Below, in pieces: positions 17,179 through 27,321 of a stretch of DNA of 64,000 nt; within the stretch, counting starts at the first letter, position 1, and each line of letters starts with the position of its first letter. The stretch is taken from contig CAWFCZ010000006.1 in NCBI GenBank assembly GCA_963814355.1, forward strand, positions 1 to 64,000, written 5' to 3'. Source of the stretch: JADGOV01 sp963814355. Lineage in GTDB: Bacteria > Actinomycetota > Actinomycetes > JADGOV01. The position numbers and the translations under genes are program-made. The notes below the pieces were generated by a model, which was given only the letters and a program-made list of their open reading frames with translations, ran no database searches and was not told the origin of the DNA.

Positions 17179-18153
17179 CTACCGCCGGCCCGGCGCCCCG
17201 TTGGCCGCTTGATAATGCTGCCGCCAGATGAGCCGGTGCACGCCGAGGTGCCGCGGCAGCGAGCGTAGCCCGGGGATGTACGGGAGGAGGACGAAGGCGA
17301 GGGAGAGGACGGCCATCAGACCCCACACCAGCGCGTCCGCGTTGCCGGAGGTGGAGAACGGCTTGATTTGATACCAGAACGTGTACAGCCAGAGCCACGC
17401 CTGCCCGGGCCAGCTGCCGGTCTCGTTGGTCATCCCCCACTGGTCGCCGCCGAGGTGCTGCCCGCGGGCGGTGTCCTCCAGGTAGGTGCCGTCGGCGAGG
17501 AACAGCAGCGGCTTGGTGTAGTCGCTCGCGTAGAACTTGCCGCCGGAGACCAGCAGCCCGTCGAGCGCGCCGGTGCGGCCCAACCGGAGTAGCCGGTTCA
17601 TCATCAGTGGGACCGGGCCGTAGCTGCCCGGCGCGACCTTTTCCGGGTCGCCGCCGGGAGCCTTGCCCAAGGCGTCGCCATACGCCGTCGCCCACGTGGT
17701 CTGCACAGCGCCCGGCGCGGCCGACCAGGCCGCCAGCGCACCGGCGAGCTGCGGATCGGCCGGGACGTCGTGCAGCGGCCGCAACACGAAATCCTGCGCG
17801 GTATCGACCGGCGCCCGCACCCCGCCCCAGCGCTGCAACGGCAGCGGCCCCAGCTTCTGCCCGGCGCCGGCGGAGGAGTTGTACGGCGGCCCGTAGGTCG
17901 CCGTCCCGCTGGTGCCGTCCAACTCGCTCACCGCGGTGGCCACGAAGTCCCCCGGTGCGGCGCTCGCCCACCGGGCCAGCGTGACCGGCCGGTCATCCGG
18001 GGAGCTGAACACCCACGCCAACCCAACGCACAGCACGCTGACCACGACGAGCGCTGCGAGGAACTCCTTCACCACGTCGAACCCGCGGGTCTCCCCGGCC
18101 CACTCCTGCGCCGCCGGATCGTCCCGGCGGCCTGCCACGCTGGTCGGTGTCAC
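17179..18153 (-). CDS. Cytochrome b-associated membrane protein
   Basis: This 324-residue protein has an N-terminal helix (VKEFLAALVVVSVLCVGLAW), a long extracytoplasmic part (about 55-255, with TTWATAYGDALG and MMNRLLRLGRTGALDGLL), and a C-terminal hydrophobic region (ALVWGLMAVLSLAFVLLPYI followed by PGLRSLPRHLGVHR). The C-terminal helices recall the distal half of cytochrome b or b6f subunit IV, with a large soluble insertion. It contains no CxxCH heme site. The GTG at 18153 overlaps the stop of the cytochrome b gene, so the two are co-translated and probably form one complex. Confidence 0.65.
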   Translation of the reverse strand: MTPTSVAGRRDDPAAQEWAGETRGFDVVKEFLAALVVVSVLCVGLAWVFSSPDDRPVTLARWASAAPGDFVATAVSELDGTSGTATYGPPYNSSAGAGQKLGPLPLQRWGGVRAPVDTAQDFVLRPLHDVPADPQLAGALAAWSAAPGAVQTTWATAYGDALGKAPGGDPEKVAPGSYGPVPLMMNRLLRLGRTGALDGLLVSGGKFYASDYTKPLLFLADGTYLEDTARGQHLGGDQWGMTNETGSWPGQAWLWLYTFWYQIKPFSTSGNADALVWGLMAVLSLAFVLLPYIPGLRSLPRHLGVHRLIWRQHYQAANGAPGRR

Positions 18154-18851
18154 GACGACGCCTCGAGGTCCTCAGCCCCGTGCTGCTGCCCCGGCGACGA
18201 CGGTGCGGCCTCGACGGTGGGGAACGGCGGGACGACGCCCCGCCGGCGCACGAGCAACAGATGCCCGGCGATCAACGCGGCCAGGGCGACCGGCAACAGC
18301 AGCACATGGAACAGCAACATCTGACCCATGTCCAACACGTTGAACCACGCCCCCACACCGACCGAGTTCAACCCGTCCTTCGCCTGGGTTGCGATCCACT
18401 GGGAATCGAAGTTCGACTGCACCAGATAGCCGGTGAACGCCGTGCCCACCGAAGCCAGGAACGCCACCGCTCCCAACACCCAGGTCAGTCCCCGCCGACC
18501 GCGCCAGGCGGCCATGAAGAACGTGCACCACAAGTGGACGACCATGAAGAAGAAGAACAGCTCCACGCTCCACAGGTGCACGCTGTTCACGAACAACCCA
18601 ACACCTGAGACGTGGTACCACTGCGGTCCCTCCAGGGCGATGACCGTCCCCGACGCCAACACCACCACGAAGGCGGCGATCGTCAACACCCCGAACACGT
18701 ACGCCCAGCTCGCCACATACGCTGGCTGGCGGTCCGGGAGCAGCCGCTCCGGCGGCAGTGCCGCCACCACCCGCCCCCGCACTAGCGTCGTCCACGAACC
18801 TGACCGGCCAGCTCGCTCGGCCACCGGGGTCGAGCCGCTCGACGAACTCAC
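18150..18851 (-). CDS. Cytochrome b6-like diheme membrane protein
   Basis: This 233-residue protein is the N-terminal cytochrome b module. Four membrane helices carry two His pairs for two b hemes. H92 and H106 are separated by 13 residues, H182 and H197 by 14. The 13/14 spacing is that of cytochrome b6. The helix-two sequence VHLWSVELFFFFMVVHLW is typical. The Qo-site part and subunit IV part are not in this protein. It would move electrons across the membrane between quinol and an unknown acceptor. No Rieske or cytochrome c gene is adjacent, so it is not the main qcrCAB operon. The GTG at 18851 overlaps the small upstream gene. Confidence 0.8.
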   Translation of the reverse strand: MSSSSGSTPVAERAGRSGSWTTLVRGRVVAALPPERLLPDRQPAYVASWAYVFGVLTIAAFVVVLASGTVIALEGPQWYHVSGVGLFVNSVHLWSVELFFFFMVVHLWCTFFMAAWRGRRGLTWVLGAVAFLASVGTAFTGYLVQSNFDSQWIATQAKDGLNSVGVGAWFNVLDMGQMLLFHVLLLPVALAALIAGHLLLVRRRGVVPPFPTVEAAPSSPGQQHGAEDLEASS

Positions 18852-19021
18852 CGCCCGCCGCCCCTCGGGAAGGGCAGCAGCACAGCCAACGCCAGAACCA
18901 GCAGCATCAAACCGATTACGATCAGATTCGGCACCGAGATCTGCACCACCCCCCAGTGCACGTAATGCGCCGGCCGGTGCAGATCAACCGGGGCCGCGAG
19001 CATCAGCCGGTGTCCGGCCAT
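18848..19021 (-). CDS. 57-residue single-helix membrane protein of the cytochrome operon
   Basis: The ATG at 19021 is preferred over the GTG at 19060 because a GGGAGG site lies seven bases before it. The protein begins MAGHRLMLAAPVDLHRPAHY and has one strong membrane helix (LIVIGLMLLVLALAVLLPFP) near its C-terminus. It ends in GTGA overlap with the cytochrome b gene. It is probably a small accessory subunit or assembly factor of the complex. Confidence 0.65.
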   Translation of the reverse strand: MAGHRLMLAAPVDLHRPAHYVHWGVVQISVPNLIVIGLMLLVLALAVLLPFPRGGGR

Positions 19022-19537
19022 TGACGACCTCCCGCCGGAGAGGGGTGTAATGCGCACCACCGTCCACGCTTACCCTAACGCCTCGTTGACCTCCGAGGGC
19101 CCGCTCGGGGTGACGTGTTCACCCTCAAGTCGCCCGGGAGCACCCCAAGCCCACCGCCGGCAGCGACGACCGGCCCGGCCAACTCGGGCGCCTCCCAGTC
19201 CCCGGAGTACGACCCAGCTCCCGTGTCCCGGCCGCGACCCGGCCTCCGGGAAATCTGGGTGAGCCTTCCGGCCTCACTCACCCTTGCCGTCCGGCCCGGA
19301 CACCCCTGACCACCCGACCGTCCTGCGGGGAGAGGCAACACCGGCCCGTTGCGGAAGCGGTGCGCCTCGTCCACGTGCAGCTCGTCGGGAGTCACCCCCT
19401 CGGCACCGCTCCACGGCTGCGGCCGGCCGCGGCGCTGCTCTCGCGCGCGTGGCGGGAGCAACCCCGTTGGTGGAGGAGCGTCCCCCCGGCTGGCGATTTG
19501 CGGGTCCGGCTTCCCCGCTGCGCATCTCCTGGAGTCG
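19022..19537. other. Divergent intergenic region, no gene
   Basis: Frames on both strands lack ribosome sites and motifs. It must carry the promoter of the reverse-strand cytochrome operon and, at its right end, that of groEL. An imperfect inverted repeat (gggtgag ... ctcaccc, 19257-19283) lies mid-region. Nothing else was recognised. Confidence 0.45.
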
Positions 19538-19538
19538 C

Positions 19539-19564
19539 TTGCACTCTCCCCCGGAGAGTGCTAA
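19539..19564 (+). promoter_or_regulatory. CIRCE operator 1 (HrcA site)
   Basis: The sequence ttgcactc, nine bases, then gagtgctaa is a near-perfect CIRCE element (consensus TTAGCACTC-N9-GAGTGCTAA). It lies about 130 bases before groEL and marks control by the heat-shock repressor HrcA. Confidence 0.85.
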
Positions 19565-19571
19565 CAATGGA

Positions 19572-19598
19572 CTAGCACTCTCACCAGATGAGTGACAA
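19572..19598 (+). promoter_or_regulatory. CIRCE operator 2 (HrcA site)
   Basis: The sequence ctagcactc, nine bases, then gagtgacaa is a second CIRCE with a good left arm and weaker right arm, seven bases after the first. Paired CIRCE sites before groEL2 are known in actinobacteria. Confidence 0.8.
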
Positions 19599-19694
19599 CC
19601 GGCTGGTAGGTGAGGCAGCGCGCTGCCGTCCGTCGCGGGCACCGGAGCTGGCCGGTATCCAGCATCGTCTGCAACGCGGGAGGAACCACACCGC

Positions 19695-21330
<1,636 letters not shown>

Positions 21331-21350
21331 GTCCAGGGCCACACAACCGC

Positions 21351-21386
21351 GCAGGGGCGGTCTTCCTCCGGGAGGGCCGCCCCTGC
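21351..21386 (+). terminator. groEL terminator hairpin
   Basis: The sequence gcaggggcgg and its complement ccgcccctgc, 16 bases apart, begin 21 bases after the groEL stop. The stem extends by a further partial pairing. It lies between two convergent genes and may serve both. Confidence 0.75.
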
Positions 21387-21510
21387 CACGTACCCGAGCT
21401 CAGGCTCAACCCGCCGAGCCCGTCAGCCGCCCGGCCCGGGATGTACCGTCAGCGGGCAGCCCGCCGAGCGCGCCGGCGAGCCGCGGGAACCCGGGGCCGT
21501 GACGAAGCCC

Positions 21511-21855
21511 CTACTCGTACCTGACGACATCGACCGAGATCTCCACCGCCGGAACCGTCCCCCGGTTCTCGAGCCAGTGGACGGTGTTCCGGTCCTCGGG
21601 CCAGCCCACACCCGGTCCGTACTCCGTGGCGATCCCATCCCGATGATCGGTGATCGTCCCCTGCAGCACGTAGACGGTGCCCGGTCTGCCCTTGTGGTCG
21701 TGAACCGGGCCGAAGACGCCTCCCGGCTCGATGGTCACCATGCGCATCCGTAGCTGGCGGTCCTCCATGCCGCGGATCTCGGGGCCGAGATCAACCGTGG
21801 CCAGTAGCTCCACCGCGACACCTCGCGTCTGCGGCGCCACCCGTTCATCGCTCAT
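21511..21855 (-). CDS. Small cupin-domain protein
   Basis: This 114-residue single-domain cupin has the metal-site motif 1 as GPVHDHKGRPGTVYVLQG (two His and a spaced Thr/Tyr region). Motif 2 is GPGVGWPEDRNTVHWLEN, with the late His. Members range from enzymes to small-ligand sensors, so no reaction is assigned. It starts MSDERVAPQTRGVAVELLAT and faces groEL convergently. No operon partner is present: the next reverse-strand gene upstream ends about 150 bases away. Confidence 0.75.
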   Translation of the reverse strand: MSDERVAPQTRGVAVELLATVDLGPEIRGMEDRQLRMRMVTIEPGGVFGPVHDHKGRPGTVYVLQGTITDHRDGIATEYGPGVGWPEDRNTVHWLENRGTVPAVEISVDVVRYE

Positions 21856-22005
21856 AGTGTTGTCCTCCCGTTGGCCTGCCGGCCGCCGCTAGGTCCTGGT
21901 GGCGGTCGGGATCTCCTCCCGCGCAGTGCTGACCGGCAGCCCATCGTGATAGCGGCGGGACGGTTCGGGGCGGCCGGCGCCGGTCCATCCGCCGCTCGGA
22001 CGCCG

Positions 22006-23520
22006 TCATATGGGGGCAGGTGACGTGGCTTCCCGCAGTCCTTCACCGGTCGCTGCCGTCGGCTCGGCTTCCGACAACGGGGCCCGGGCGGCGAGCAGCG
22101 GGAGCAGCATCACGCCGATGAATATCGGCCCCACCATGTACCGGTAGAGCTGCGCCGGGTTCGCCGCGAGCACGACGAGTTGGTTGGCCAGGCTCACCGT
22201 CCCGGCCGCCAGGATGTCCCGGCGGCGCAGCCGGTACGCCGCGACGGCCAGGACGAGGTAGGCGACGTAGCACCAGGTGGCCCCGCGGGTGAACAGCCAG
22301 CTCACAGCGGGCAACTTGACGTCCTCCCGGGCCTTGCGCAGCAGGCTGGCGAGACGATAGCTAACCGGGTGTGGGTGCAGGTGGCTCCGTACGTTCTGCG
22401 GCGGCAGCTGCGGTTCTAGCGGGTGGTAGAGCGTCTTCGGAACCGTGATCACCAGTACGGCGAACTGCGCCGGACTTCCCGACGGGGGCAGTGGATTCCA
22501 GGCGATCGCGCTGCGACACAGCCGGGTTCGGAGAACGAGGAGTGGTTTGCGCCGGGCGACCCGGAGCCACAACTTGCCCAACGCGACGTGGTTCCGGTCC
22601 GCTGTTATGCGGTCGAAGCCGGGTGTGAACAGCGGGTCGCTGGTATAGCAGTTGCGCGCCGCATGCCGCCAATGCGCCAACGACGCCTCGGCCATCATCA
22701 GGCGCTTGTCCGCAGCGGTGAAACTACCCGGCGAGGACCGGTAGACGGCCGCGATGTCGCTGTAGAAGATGCCGAAGGTCAGGCTGGAGTTGGCCGGTTT
22801 GATATGGGCCGCCGGATAGACGACGTCGCTGGCGAGGTAGAAGGCGACAATGGCAGCTACGCCCAGCGACAGCATCTGCCGGCGGAGGCCGGTCAACGCC
22901 ACGGCCAGGAGGCCGGCGACGATCGGGACCATCAGGAAGCCGTTGTTGCGGAAGAGGACCAGCCCCAGCAGGCCGACCATCAGCGACGCCAACAGCGGCC
23001 AGGACCGCGCGTCAGTGGTCCTCCGCCGGCGAGCGAGCAAGCGCAGAATCGTCGCGACGAGGAAAACTTCCGCCGCGGCGAAAGCGACGTCCTTCCACAA
23101 CGTGGCGACGAAGGCGCCGAACGTCGGCACGAGCGGCAAGACGAGCGCCGGCAGAGCCGCCCAGCGGGACGGGACGCCCATCGCCCGTACCGACCCCACG
23201 GTGTAACCGAGCAATGCCGCATACAGGACGGTCTGTGCCAGGGTGACCAGCCATACGCTGTTGACCAGCTTGAGCGAGATCAGGACAAAGAAGTCATAGA
23301 GCACAGAGTGATCGGCCGTCCACGGTCCGCTGGTCACGTGAATGACGTAGCGGACCGAATCGGGGCTGAGCAGGCCGGGTCGCTGGCCGGCCCACCACAC
23401 CAGTAACACCACCTGTGCCCAGGCATACACCGCGAGTGGCAGGCGCCAGGCCTGCGGAATCCGGCCGCGCGGTGACCGTTGACCGTCCCCCGCCGGCGAC
23501 GTCACCGGCGCTGCGGTCAC
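22006..23520 (-). CDS. Polytopic membrane protein, GT-C/DUF6020-like
   Basis: This 504-residue protein has about ten to twelve membrane helices. Short extracytoplasmic loops after the first helix hold charged residues (SPDSVRYV, WTADHSVLYD), and LWKDVAFA follows the fourth helix. This layout resembles GT-C glycosyltransferases and DUF6020 proteins that use a polyprenyl-phosphate sugar. Catalytic assignment is uncertain. A soluble-facing segment (about 255-370) includes CYTSDPLFTPGFDRITADRN. The GTG at 23520 opens it. It is divergent from the flippase gene, with about 140 bases between them, and probably belongs to the same surface-glycan cluster. Confidence 0.65.
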   Translation of the reverse strand: MTAAPVTSPAGDGQRSPRGRIPQAWRLPLAVYAWAQVVLLVWWAGQRPGLLSPDSVRYVIHVTSGPWTADHSVLYDFFVLISLKLVNSVWLVTLAQTVLYAALLGYTVGSVRAMGVPSRWAALPALVLPLVPTFGAFVATLWKDVAFAAAEVFLVATILRLLARRRRTTDARSWPLLASLMVGLLGLVLFRNNGFLMVPIVAGLLAVALTGLRRQMLSLGVAAIVAFYLASDVVYPAAHIKPANSSLTFGIFYSDIAAVYRSSPGSFTAADKRLMMAEASLAHWRHAARNCYTSDPLFTPGFDRITADRNHVALGKLWLRVARRKPLLVLRTRLCRSAIAWNPLPPSGSPAQFAVLVITVPKTLYHPLEPQLPPQNVRSHLHPHPVSYRLASLLRKAREDVKLPAVSWLFTRGATWCYVAYLVLAVAAYRLRRRDILAAGTVSLANQLVVLAANPAQLYRYMVGPIFIGVMLLPLLAARAPLSEAEPTAATGEGLREATSPAPI

Positions 23521-23663
23521 GGCGCCAGCCGGGCAACCACGACCAAGCCGACGTGCAACGGGCGCCGCCGCAGCTCCGCGTACCGGGCGTCTGCGCCCAC
23601 GTCTGCGCCGACCGGCCGACTGATCGCAGAGCTGCCCATGTTGACGATGCTAATGAGGCAACG

Positions 23664-25028
23664 GTGAGCGAACGGTTAGATTGGGCACTGATGGGTCAAC
23701 GCCCCGGCGGTAGGCAGCAACAGCTGGTGCGCGCCGCTGCGGGCGCGCTCCCGGCCGGGGCGGCGCCGGTCGGTGCCGGCCTGGTCATCCTCGGGATGAC
23801 GTCCTACGGTTTCCTGGCCGTCGCCGCGCGGATGCTGACCCCGCCGGAGTTCGCCACCCTCTCGGTGTTGTGGGTGCTGGTGTACACCGTCGGGCCCGGC
23901 GTGTTCCTGCCGTTCGAACAGGAAGTGGGGCGGGCGCTGTCGGACCGGCGCGCCCGCGGCCTGGGCGGCGGACCGCTGCTGGGGCGCGCGGCTGCGCTGG
24001 GGCTGGGGGTGCTCATCGTCCTCGCCGTGGCCACGCTGCTCGCCGGCCCGGCGCTGCGCGCCCACCTCTTCGACGGTTCGTGGTTGATGTTCGCGGCCTT
24101 GGTCATCAGTCTGTTCGGATTGTGGGCGGCACACCTGTCTCGGGGAGCCTTCGCCGGCAACGCGCGCTTCGGCTGGTACGGGGGGCAACTGGCCGTCGAA
24201 GGGCTCAGCAGGCTGGGACTGTGCCTGCTGCTGGCCCTGGGCGCGGTGCACCGCCCCGGGGCGTACGGGCTCCTGGTCGGCGGCGTCTTCCTGATCTCCG
24301 CGATGGCCACCGCGCCCGGCCTTCACGGACTCGTGACCCCTGGGCCGGACGCCCGGTGGGAGGAACTCACTGGGGCTCTCGGCTGGCTGCTCGGTGGGGC
24401 CCTGCTCTCCCAGGCACTGGTGAACGCGGCACCGGTCGCGGTCAAGCTGCTGGCCACGGCGGATCAACGCGGCGCCGCCGGGACGTTACTCGCGGCTCTG
24501 GTGCTGGCCCGGCTGCCGCTGTTCCTGTTCGCCGCGGTCCAGGCAGCTCTATTACCCCGGCTGGCCGGCCTGGTCGGCGGCGGCCGCAGGCGGCTGTTCC
24601 GGAGCAGCGTGCGACGGCTGCTCGCCGGCGTCGCGGTAGTGGGCGTCGCCAACACGATCGCCATGTCTGTCCTCGGGCCTCCGCTGGTGCGGTATGTCTT
24701 CGGCGAACGGTTCCATATGGCCGGCGGCGATCTGGCCCGGTTGAGCGCGGCCACCGGCCTGTACATGGCTGCCAACGTGCTCTCGAATGCCTTGCTGGCG
24801 TTGCGGCGGTACCGCCTGGCGCTGGTCGGCTACGCCGCGGGAGTCTCGGCGCTGATCGTCGTCACGGCTCTCGCGTCGTCGTTGTTCCTGCGCGTCGAGC
24901 TGGGTTTCCTGGCCGGAACCCTGGCGTCCGCGGCTACTCTCGGCTGGCTCTACCGGACGGCTCTTCGCCTGCTTCCGGGGGCCGACGCCACTGTCGGTCC
25001 CGTCGATCTGCCCCAGATGCAACCGTGA
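23664..25028 (+). CDS. Wzx-like polysaccharide flippase (MOP superfamily)
   Basis: This integral membrane protein of 454 residues has about 12-14 helices. It starts with a helix typical of Wzx/RfbX proteins (GAGLVILGMTSYGFLAVAAR, then MLTPPEFATLSVLWVLVYT). Such proteins flip lipid-linked sugars across the membrane. The GTG at 23664 has a GAGG site; an in-frame ATG follows at 23691. The C-terminus is soluble and carries part of a short DNA duplication. The stop overlaps the GTG of the next glycosyltransferase, so the two are coupled. Confidence 0.75.
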   Translation: MSERLDWALMGQRPGGRQQQLVRAAAGALPAGAAPVGAGLVILGMTSYGFLAVAARMLTPPEFATLSVLWVLVYTVGPGVFLPFEQEVGRALSDRRARGLGGGPLLGRAAALGLGVLIVLAVATLLAGPALRAHLFDGSWLMFAALVISLFGLWAAHLSRGAFAGNARFGWYGGQLAVEGLSRLGLCLLLALGAVHRPGAYGLLVGGVFLISAMATAPGLHGLVTPGPDARWEELTGALGWLLGGALLSQALVNAAPVAVKLLATADQRGAAGTLLAALVLARLPLFLFAAVQAALLPRLAGLVGGGRRRLFRSSVRRLLAGVAVVGVANTIAMSVLGPPLVRYVFGERFHMAGGDLARLSAATGLYMAANVLSNALLALRRYRLALVGYAAGVSALIVVTALASSLFLRVELGFLAGTLASAATLGWLYRTALRLLPGADATVGPVDLPQMQP

Positions 25029-25048
25029 CACCAGATGCAACCGTGACC
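25013..25048 (+). repeat. 18-bp tandem duplication across a stop/start junction
   Basis: Two adjacent copies of ccagatgcaaccgtgaca (17 of 18 identical) span the end of the flippase gene and the start of the glycosyltransferase. Each copy carries a GTGA start/stop overlap. There are therefore two possible in-frame GTG starts (25025 and 25043) for the downstream gene. Confidence 0.85.
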
Positions 25049-26056
25049 CGCGTCACGGCCGTTGTCGTGGCCTACGGCGCGGAGCCGTGGCTGGAGCGGT
25101 GCGTCGAGGCGGTACTGGCCTCGACCGGCGCGGACGTCGATGCCGTCGTGGTCGACAACGGCGACACCACCGGTGCCGTCGACCGGCTGGCCGGGCGGCC
25201 GGGCGTCACGGTCGTCCGGCCCGGTCACAACACCGGGTTTGCCGGCGGGTGCAATCTCGGCGCGGCGGAGGCGTCCGGCGAGGTGCTGGCCCTGGTGAAT
25301 CCGGACGCCCTGGTGGAGCCTCCCGCGCTGGCCCGGCTGTCGGCCGCCGCGCTGGAGCCTGACGTCGGGATAGCCACCTGCAGCCTGCGGCTGGCCGATG
25401 ATCGTCACGTGCTCAACAGCGTGGGCAACCCGGTGCACTACCTCGGCTTGGCCTGGGCCGGGGGGTACGGCGAAGCAGCGGCTGCCCACGCCGCCCGGAC
25501 CGCTGTGGCCAGCGCGAGCGGCGCCGGCTGTGCCATCCGACGGTCGGTGTGGCGTCAACTCGGTGGCTTCGAGTCGGAGTACTTCGCCTACCACGAGGAC
25601 GTCGAGCTGAGCCTGCGGTGCTGGCAGCTCGGTCTTGCGGTGGTGTACGTACCGGACGCCGTGGTACTCCACCGCTACGCCTTCACCCGGAACCCGGGGA
25701 AGAACTACCTGCTGGAGCGCAACCGCCTGCTCACGCTGCTCACCGTCTACTCCACCCGGACGCTGCTTCTCCTGCTGCCGGCGATGCTGGCCTTGGAGGT
25801 CGCGATGCTGGCCGCCGCCACCGCACAGGGCTGGCTGCGGCAAAAGCTCGCCGGCTACACATGGTTGTTGCGCCAGCACCGGCTGGTTCGCGACCGTCGG
25901 CGGTGGTGCCAGGGGCAGCGTCGGCGGTCCGATCGGGTGCTGGCCCCGTTGCTCGCCGGTGAGTTCACCCCGGCGAACGTCCCCCCCACACCGGGCCTGG
26001 CGGTGCTCAACGGGCTGCTCGGCGGGTACTGGGTTCTTGTGAGGCGCCTGCTGTGA
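25025..26056 (+). CDS. GT2 family glycosyltransferase (rhamnosyltransferase-like)
   Basis: This 343-residue GT-A enzyme resembles WbbL-type rhamnosyl/glycosyl transferases. The nucleotide-sugar site is visible in VTAVVVAYGAEPWLERCVEA, VVVDNGD and NTGFAGGCNLG. The metal-binding DxD equivalent is NPDA. The acceptor side reads GAGCAIRRSVWRQLGGF ... FAYHEDVELSLR. A C-terminal hydrophobic hairpin (TLLLLLPAMLALEVAMLAAA) probably ties it to the membrane. It overlaps the flippase gene upstream and the next GT2 downstream by 4 bp, so it works in the same glycan-assembly operon. The sugar is unknown. Confidence 0.8.
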   Translation: MTPDATVTRVTAVVVAYGAEPWLERCVEAVLASTGADVDAVVVDNGDTTGAVDRLAGRPGVTVVRPGHNTGFAGGCNLGAAEASGEVLALVNPDALVEPPALARLSAAALEPDVGIATCSLRLADDRHVLNSVGNPVHYLGLAWAGGYGEAAAAHAARTAVASASGAGCAIRRSVWRQLGGFESEYFAYHEDVELSLRCWQLGLAVVYVPDAVVLHRYAFTRNPGKNYLLERNRLLTLLTVYSTRTLLLLLPAMLALEVAMLAAATAQGWLRQKLAGYTWLLRQHRLVRDRRRWCQGQRRRSDRVLAPLLAGEFTPANVPPTPGLAVLNGLLGGYWVLVRRLL

Positions 26057-26772
26057 ACGGCGAGAGCGGGGCAGTGCGCCGGCCGGCGGTGCTTGTCGTC
26101 ATTCCGGCGCTGAACGAGGCCGAGTCGGTCGGCGGCGTCGTCAAGGAGGTGCACGCGGCGCTCCCGGACGCGCATGTCCTCGTCGTGGATGACGGCTCCA
26201 CGGACGGCACCCGATCGGCGGCCTCCTCGGCGGGGGCCGACGTGCTCAGCATGCCGTTCAATCTCGGCGTCGGCGGGGCGCTCCGGGCCGGCTTCCGCTA
26301 CGCCGTCCGGTTCGGTTACGACGTGGCGGTGCAGGTTGACGGCGACGGGCAGCACGACCCGGCGGACATCGGTGCGCTGCTCGCCGCGCTCACCGACGCC
26401 GACGTGGTCATCGGGGCGCGCTTCGCCGGCCGCGGAGACTATGCGGTCCACGGCGCCCGAAGGTTGGCGATTACGCTGCTGGCCCGGTCGCTGTCCCGCC
26501 GTACGAAGACGACGCTGACCGACACCACGTCGGGATTCCGCGCTTTCGACCGCCGCGCAATCGAGGCCTTCGCCCGGGACTATCCAGCGGAATACCTCGG
26601 TGACACCGTGGAGGCGTTGGTCATCGCGGCCCGCGCCGGCTGCCGGATTACCCAGGTGCCGGTGGCCATGCGTCCACGCCGGAGTGGGACCGCGAGCCAG
26701 CCATCATGGCGGGCGACCGTGTACCTCGTCCGTGCCGTGCTTGCTGTCGTGATGTCCCGACTTCCACGCTGA
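26053..26772 (+). CDS. GT2 glycosyltransferase, dolichyl-phosphate-sugar synthase-like
   Basis: This 239-residue protein resembles polyprenyl-phosphate mannose/glucose synthases of the DPM1 type. Motifs are VVIPALNEAESVGGVVKEVH, VVDDGSTDGT, NLGVGGALRAGFRYA, and the DxD segment QVDGDGQHDP. There is a TTSGFRAFDR acceptor loop and no C-terminal membrane domain. It would transfer a sugar from a nucleotide to polyprenyl phosphate, giving the lipid-linked donor that GT-C enzymes such as the neighbour at 22006-23520 use. The GTG start overlaps the preceding stop. Confidence 0.8.
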   Translation: MNGESGAVRRPAVLVVIPALNEAESVGGVVKEVHAALPDAHVLVVDDGSTDGTRSAASSAGADVLSMPFNLGVGGALRAGFRYAVRFGYDVAVQVDGDGQHDPADIGALLAALTDADVVIGARFAGRGDYAVHGARRLAITLLARSLSRRTKTTLTDTTSGFRAFDRRAIEAFARDYPAEYLGDTVEALVIAARAGCRITQVPVAMRPRRSGTASQPSWRATVYLVRAVLAVVMSRLPR

Positions 26773-26785
26773 AGGGGAGCACCTC

Positions 26786-27175
26786 ATGACCGTCAGGTTG
26801 CTTGAGCTGGTGAGCGGAGCCGTCACGGTGATGCTCATGTTCGAGATGATCCGACGGGGGAACATCAAGGAGAAGTACGCGGTCCTGTGGGTACTGGTCG
26901 GTGTGGCCATCGTCGCGCTGGCGGCGTTTCCTGAGTTGCTGGATTTGCTCTCCGACACCTTGGGCGTCCGATCGGGGCCGAACCTGCTGCTCTTCGTTGC
27001 TGTGCTCGTGTTGACGCTGGTCTGTGTGCAGCTTTCGGTCGAGGTGAGCCGGCTGGAGGACCGCAGCCGGGCGCTTGCCGAGGAGATCGGGTTGCTGCGA
27101 CTCCAGGTTGACCGCGTCAGCCCCCCAGACGTCGAGGCCGATCCGGGTGGCGGCCGTCGGGAAGCCACCGGTTGA
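26786..27175 (+). CDS. DUF2304 membrane protein
   Basis: This 129-residue protein has three membrane helices (LLELVSGAVTVMLMFEMIRR, AVLWVLVGVAIVALAAFPEL, and NLLLFVAVLVLTLVCVQLSV). A charged coiled tail (SRLEDRSRALAEEIGLLRLQ) follows. This is the DUF2304 pattern, regularly found directly after DPM1-like GT2 genes. It probably anchors or positions that enzyme at the membrane. A GAAGGGGAG site precedes the ATG, 13 bases after the GT2 stop. Confidence 0.8.
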   Translation: MTVRLLELVSGAVTVMLMFEMIRRGNIKEKYAVLWVLVGVAIVALAAFPELLDLLSDTLGVRSGPNLLLFVAVLVLTLVCVQLSVEVSRLEDRSRALAEEIGLLRLQVDRVSPPDVEADPGGGRREATG

Positions 27176-27283
27176 AACCGGCGGTCGCCACCCGGTCAAA
27201 AGGCGTGGCGCCGCGGTGTGCCCGGCGGCGGCTCGCTGGGACCGCGCGCAGCGGCATACTGGGGACCGGTGCGAGGTTGATAG

Positions 27284-27300
27284 GGTACCCCTACCGGGTA
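27284..27300 (+). promoter_or_regulatory. Candidate CsoR operator before csoR
   Basis: The sequence ggtacccctaccgggta, with arms TACCC and GGGTA five bases apart, lies about 20 bases before csoR. It resembles the G-tract palindromes bound by CsoR. Copper-free CsoR would block the csoR-copZ-copA promoter here. Confidence 0.6.
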
Positions 27301-27321
27301 GAGCTATCAGGGAGAATGCCG

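Noticed and set aside
22423..23406. Plus-strand open frame of 327 codons
   Set aside because: It is antisense to the polytopic membrane protein; its Gln/Arg/Asp-rich product is what the reverse of membrane-helix codons gives.
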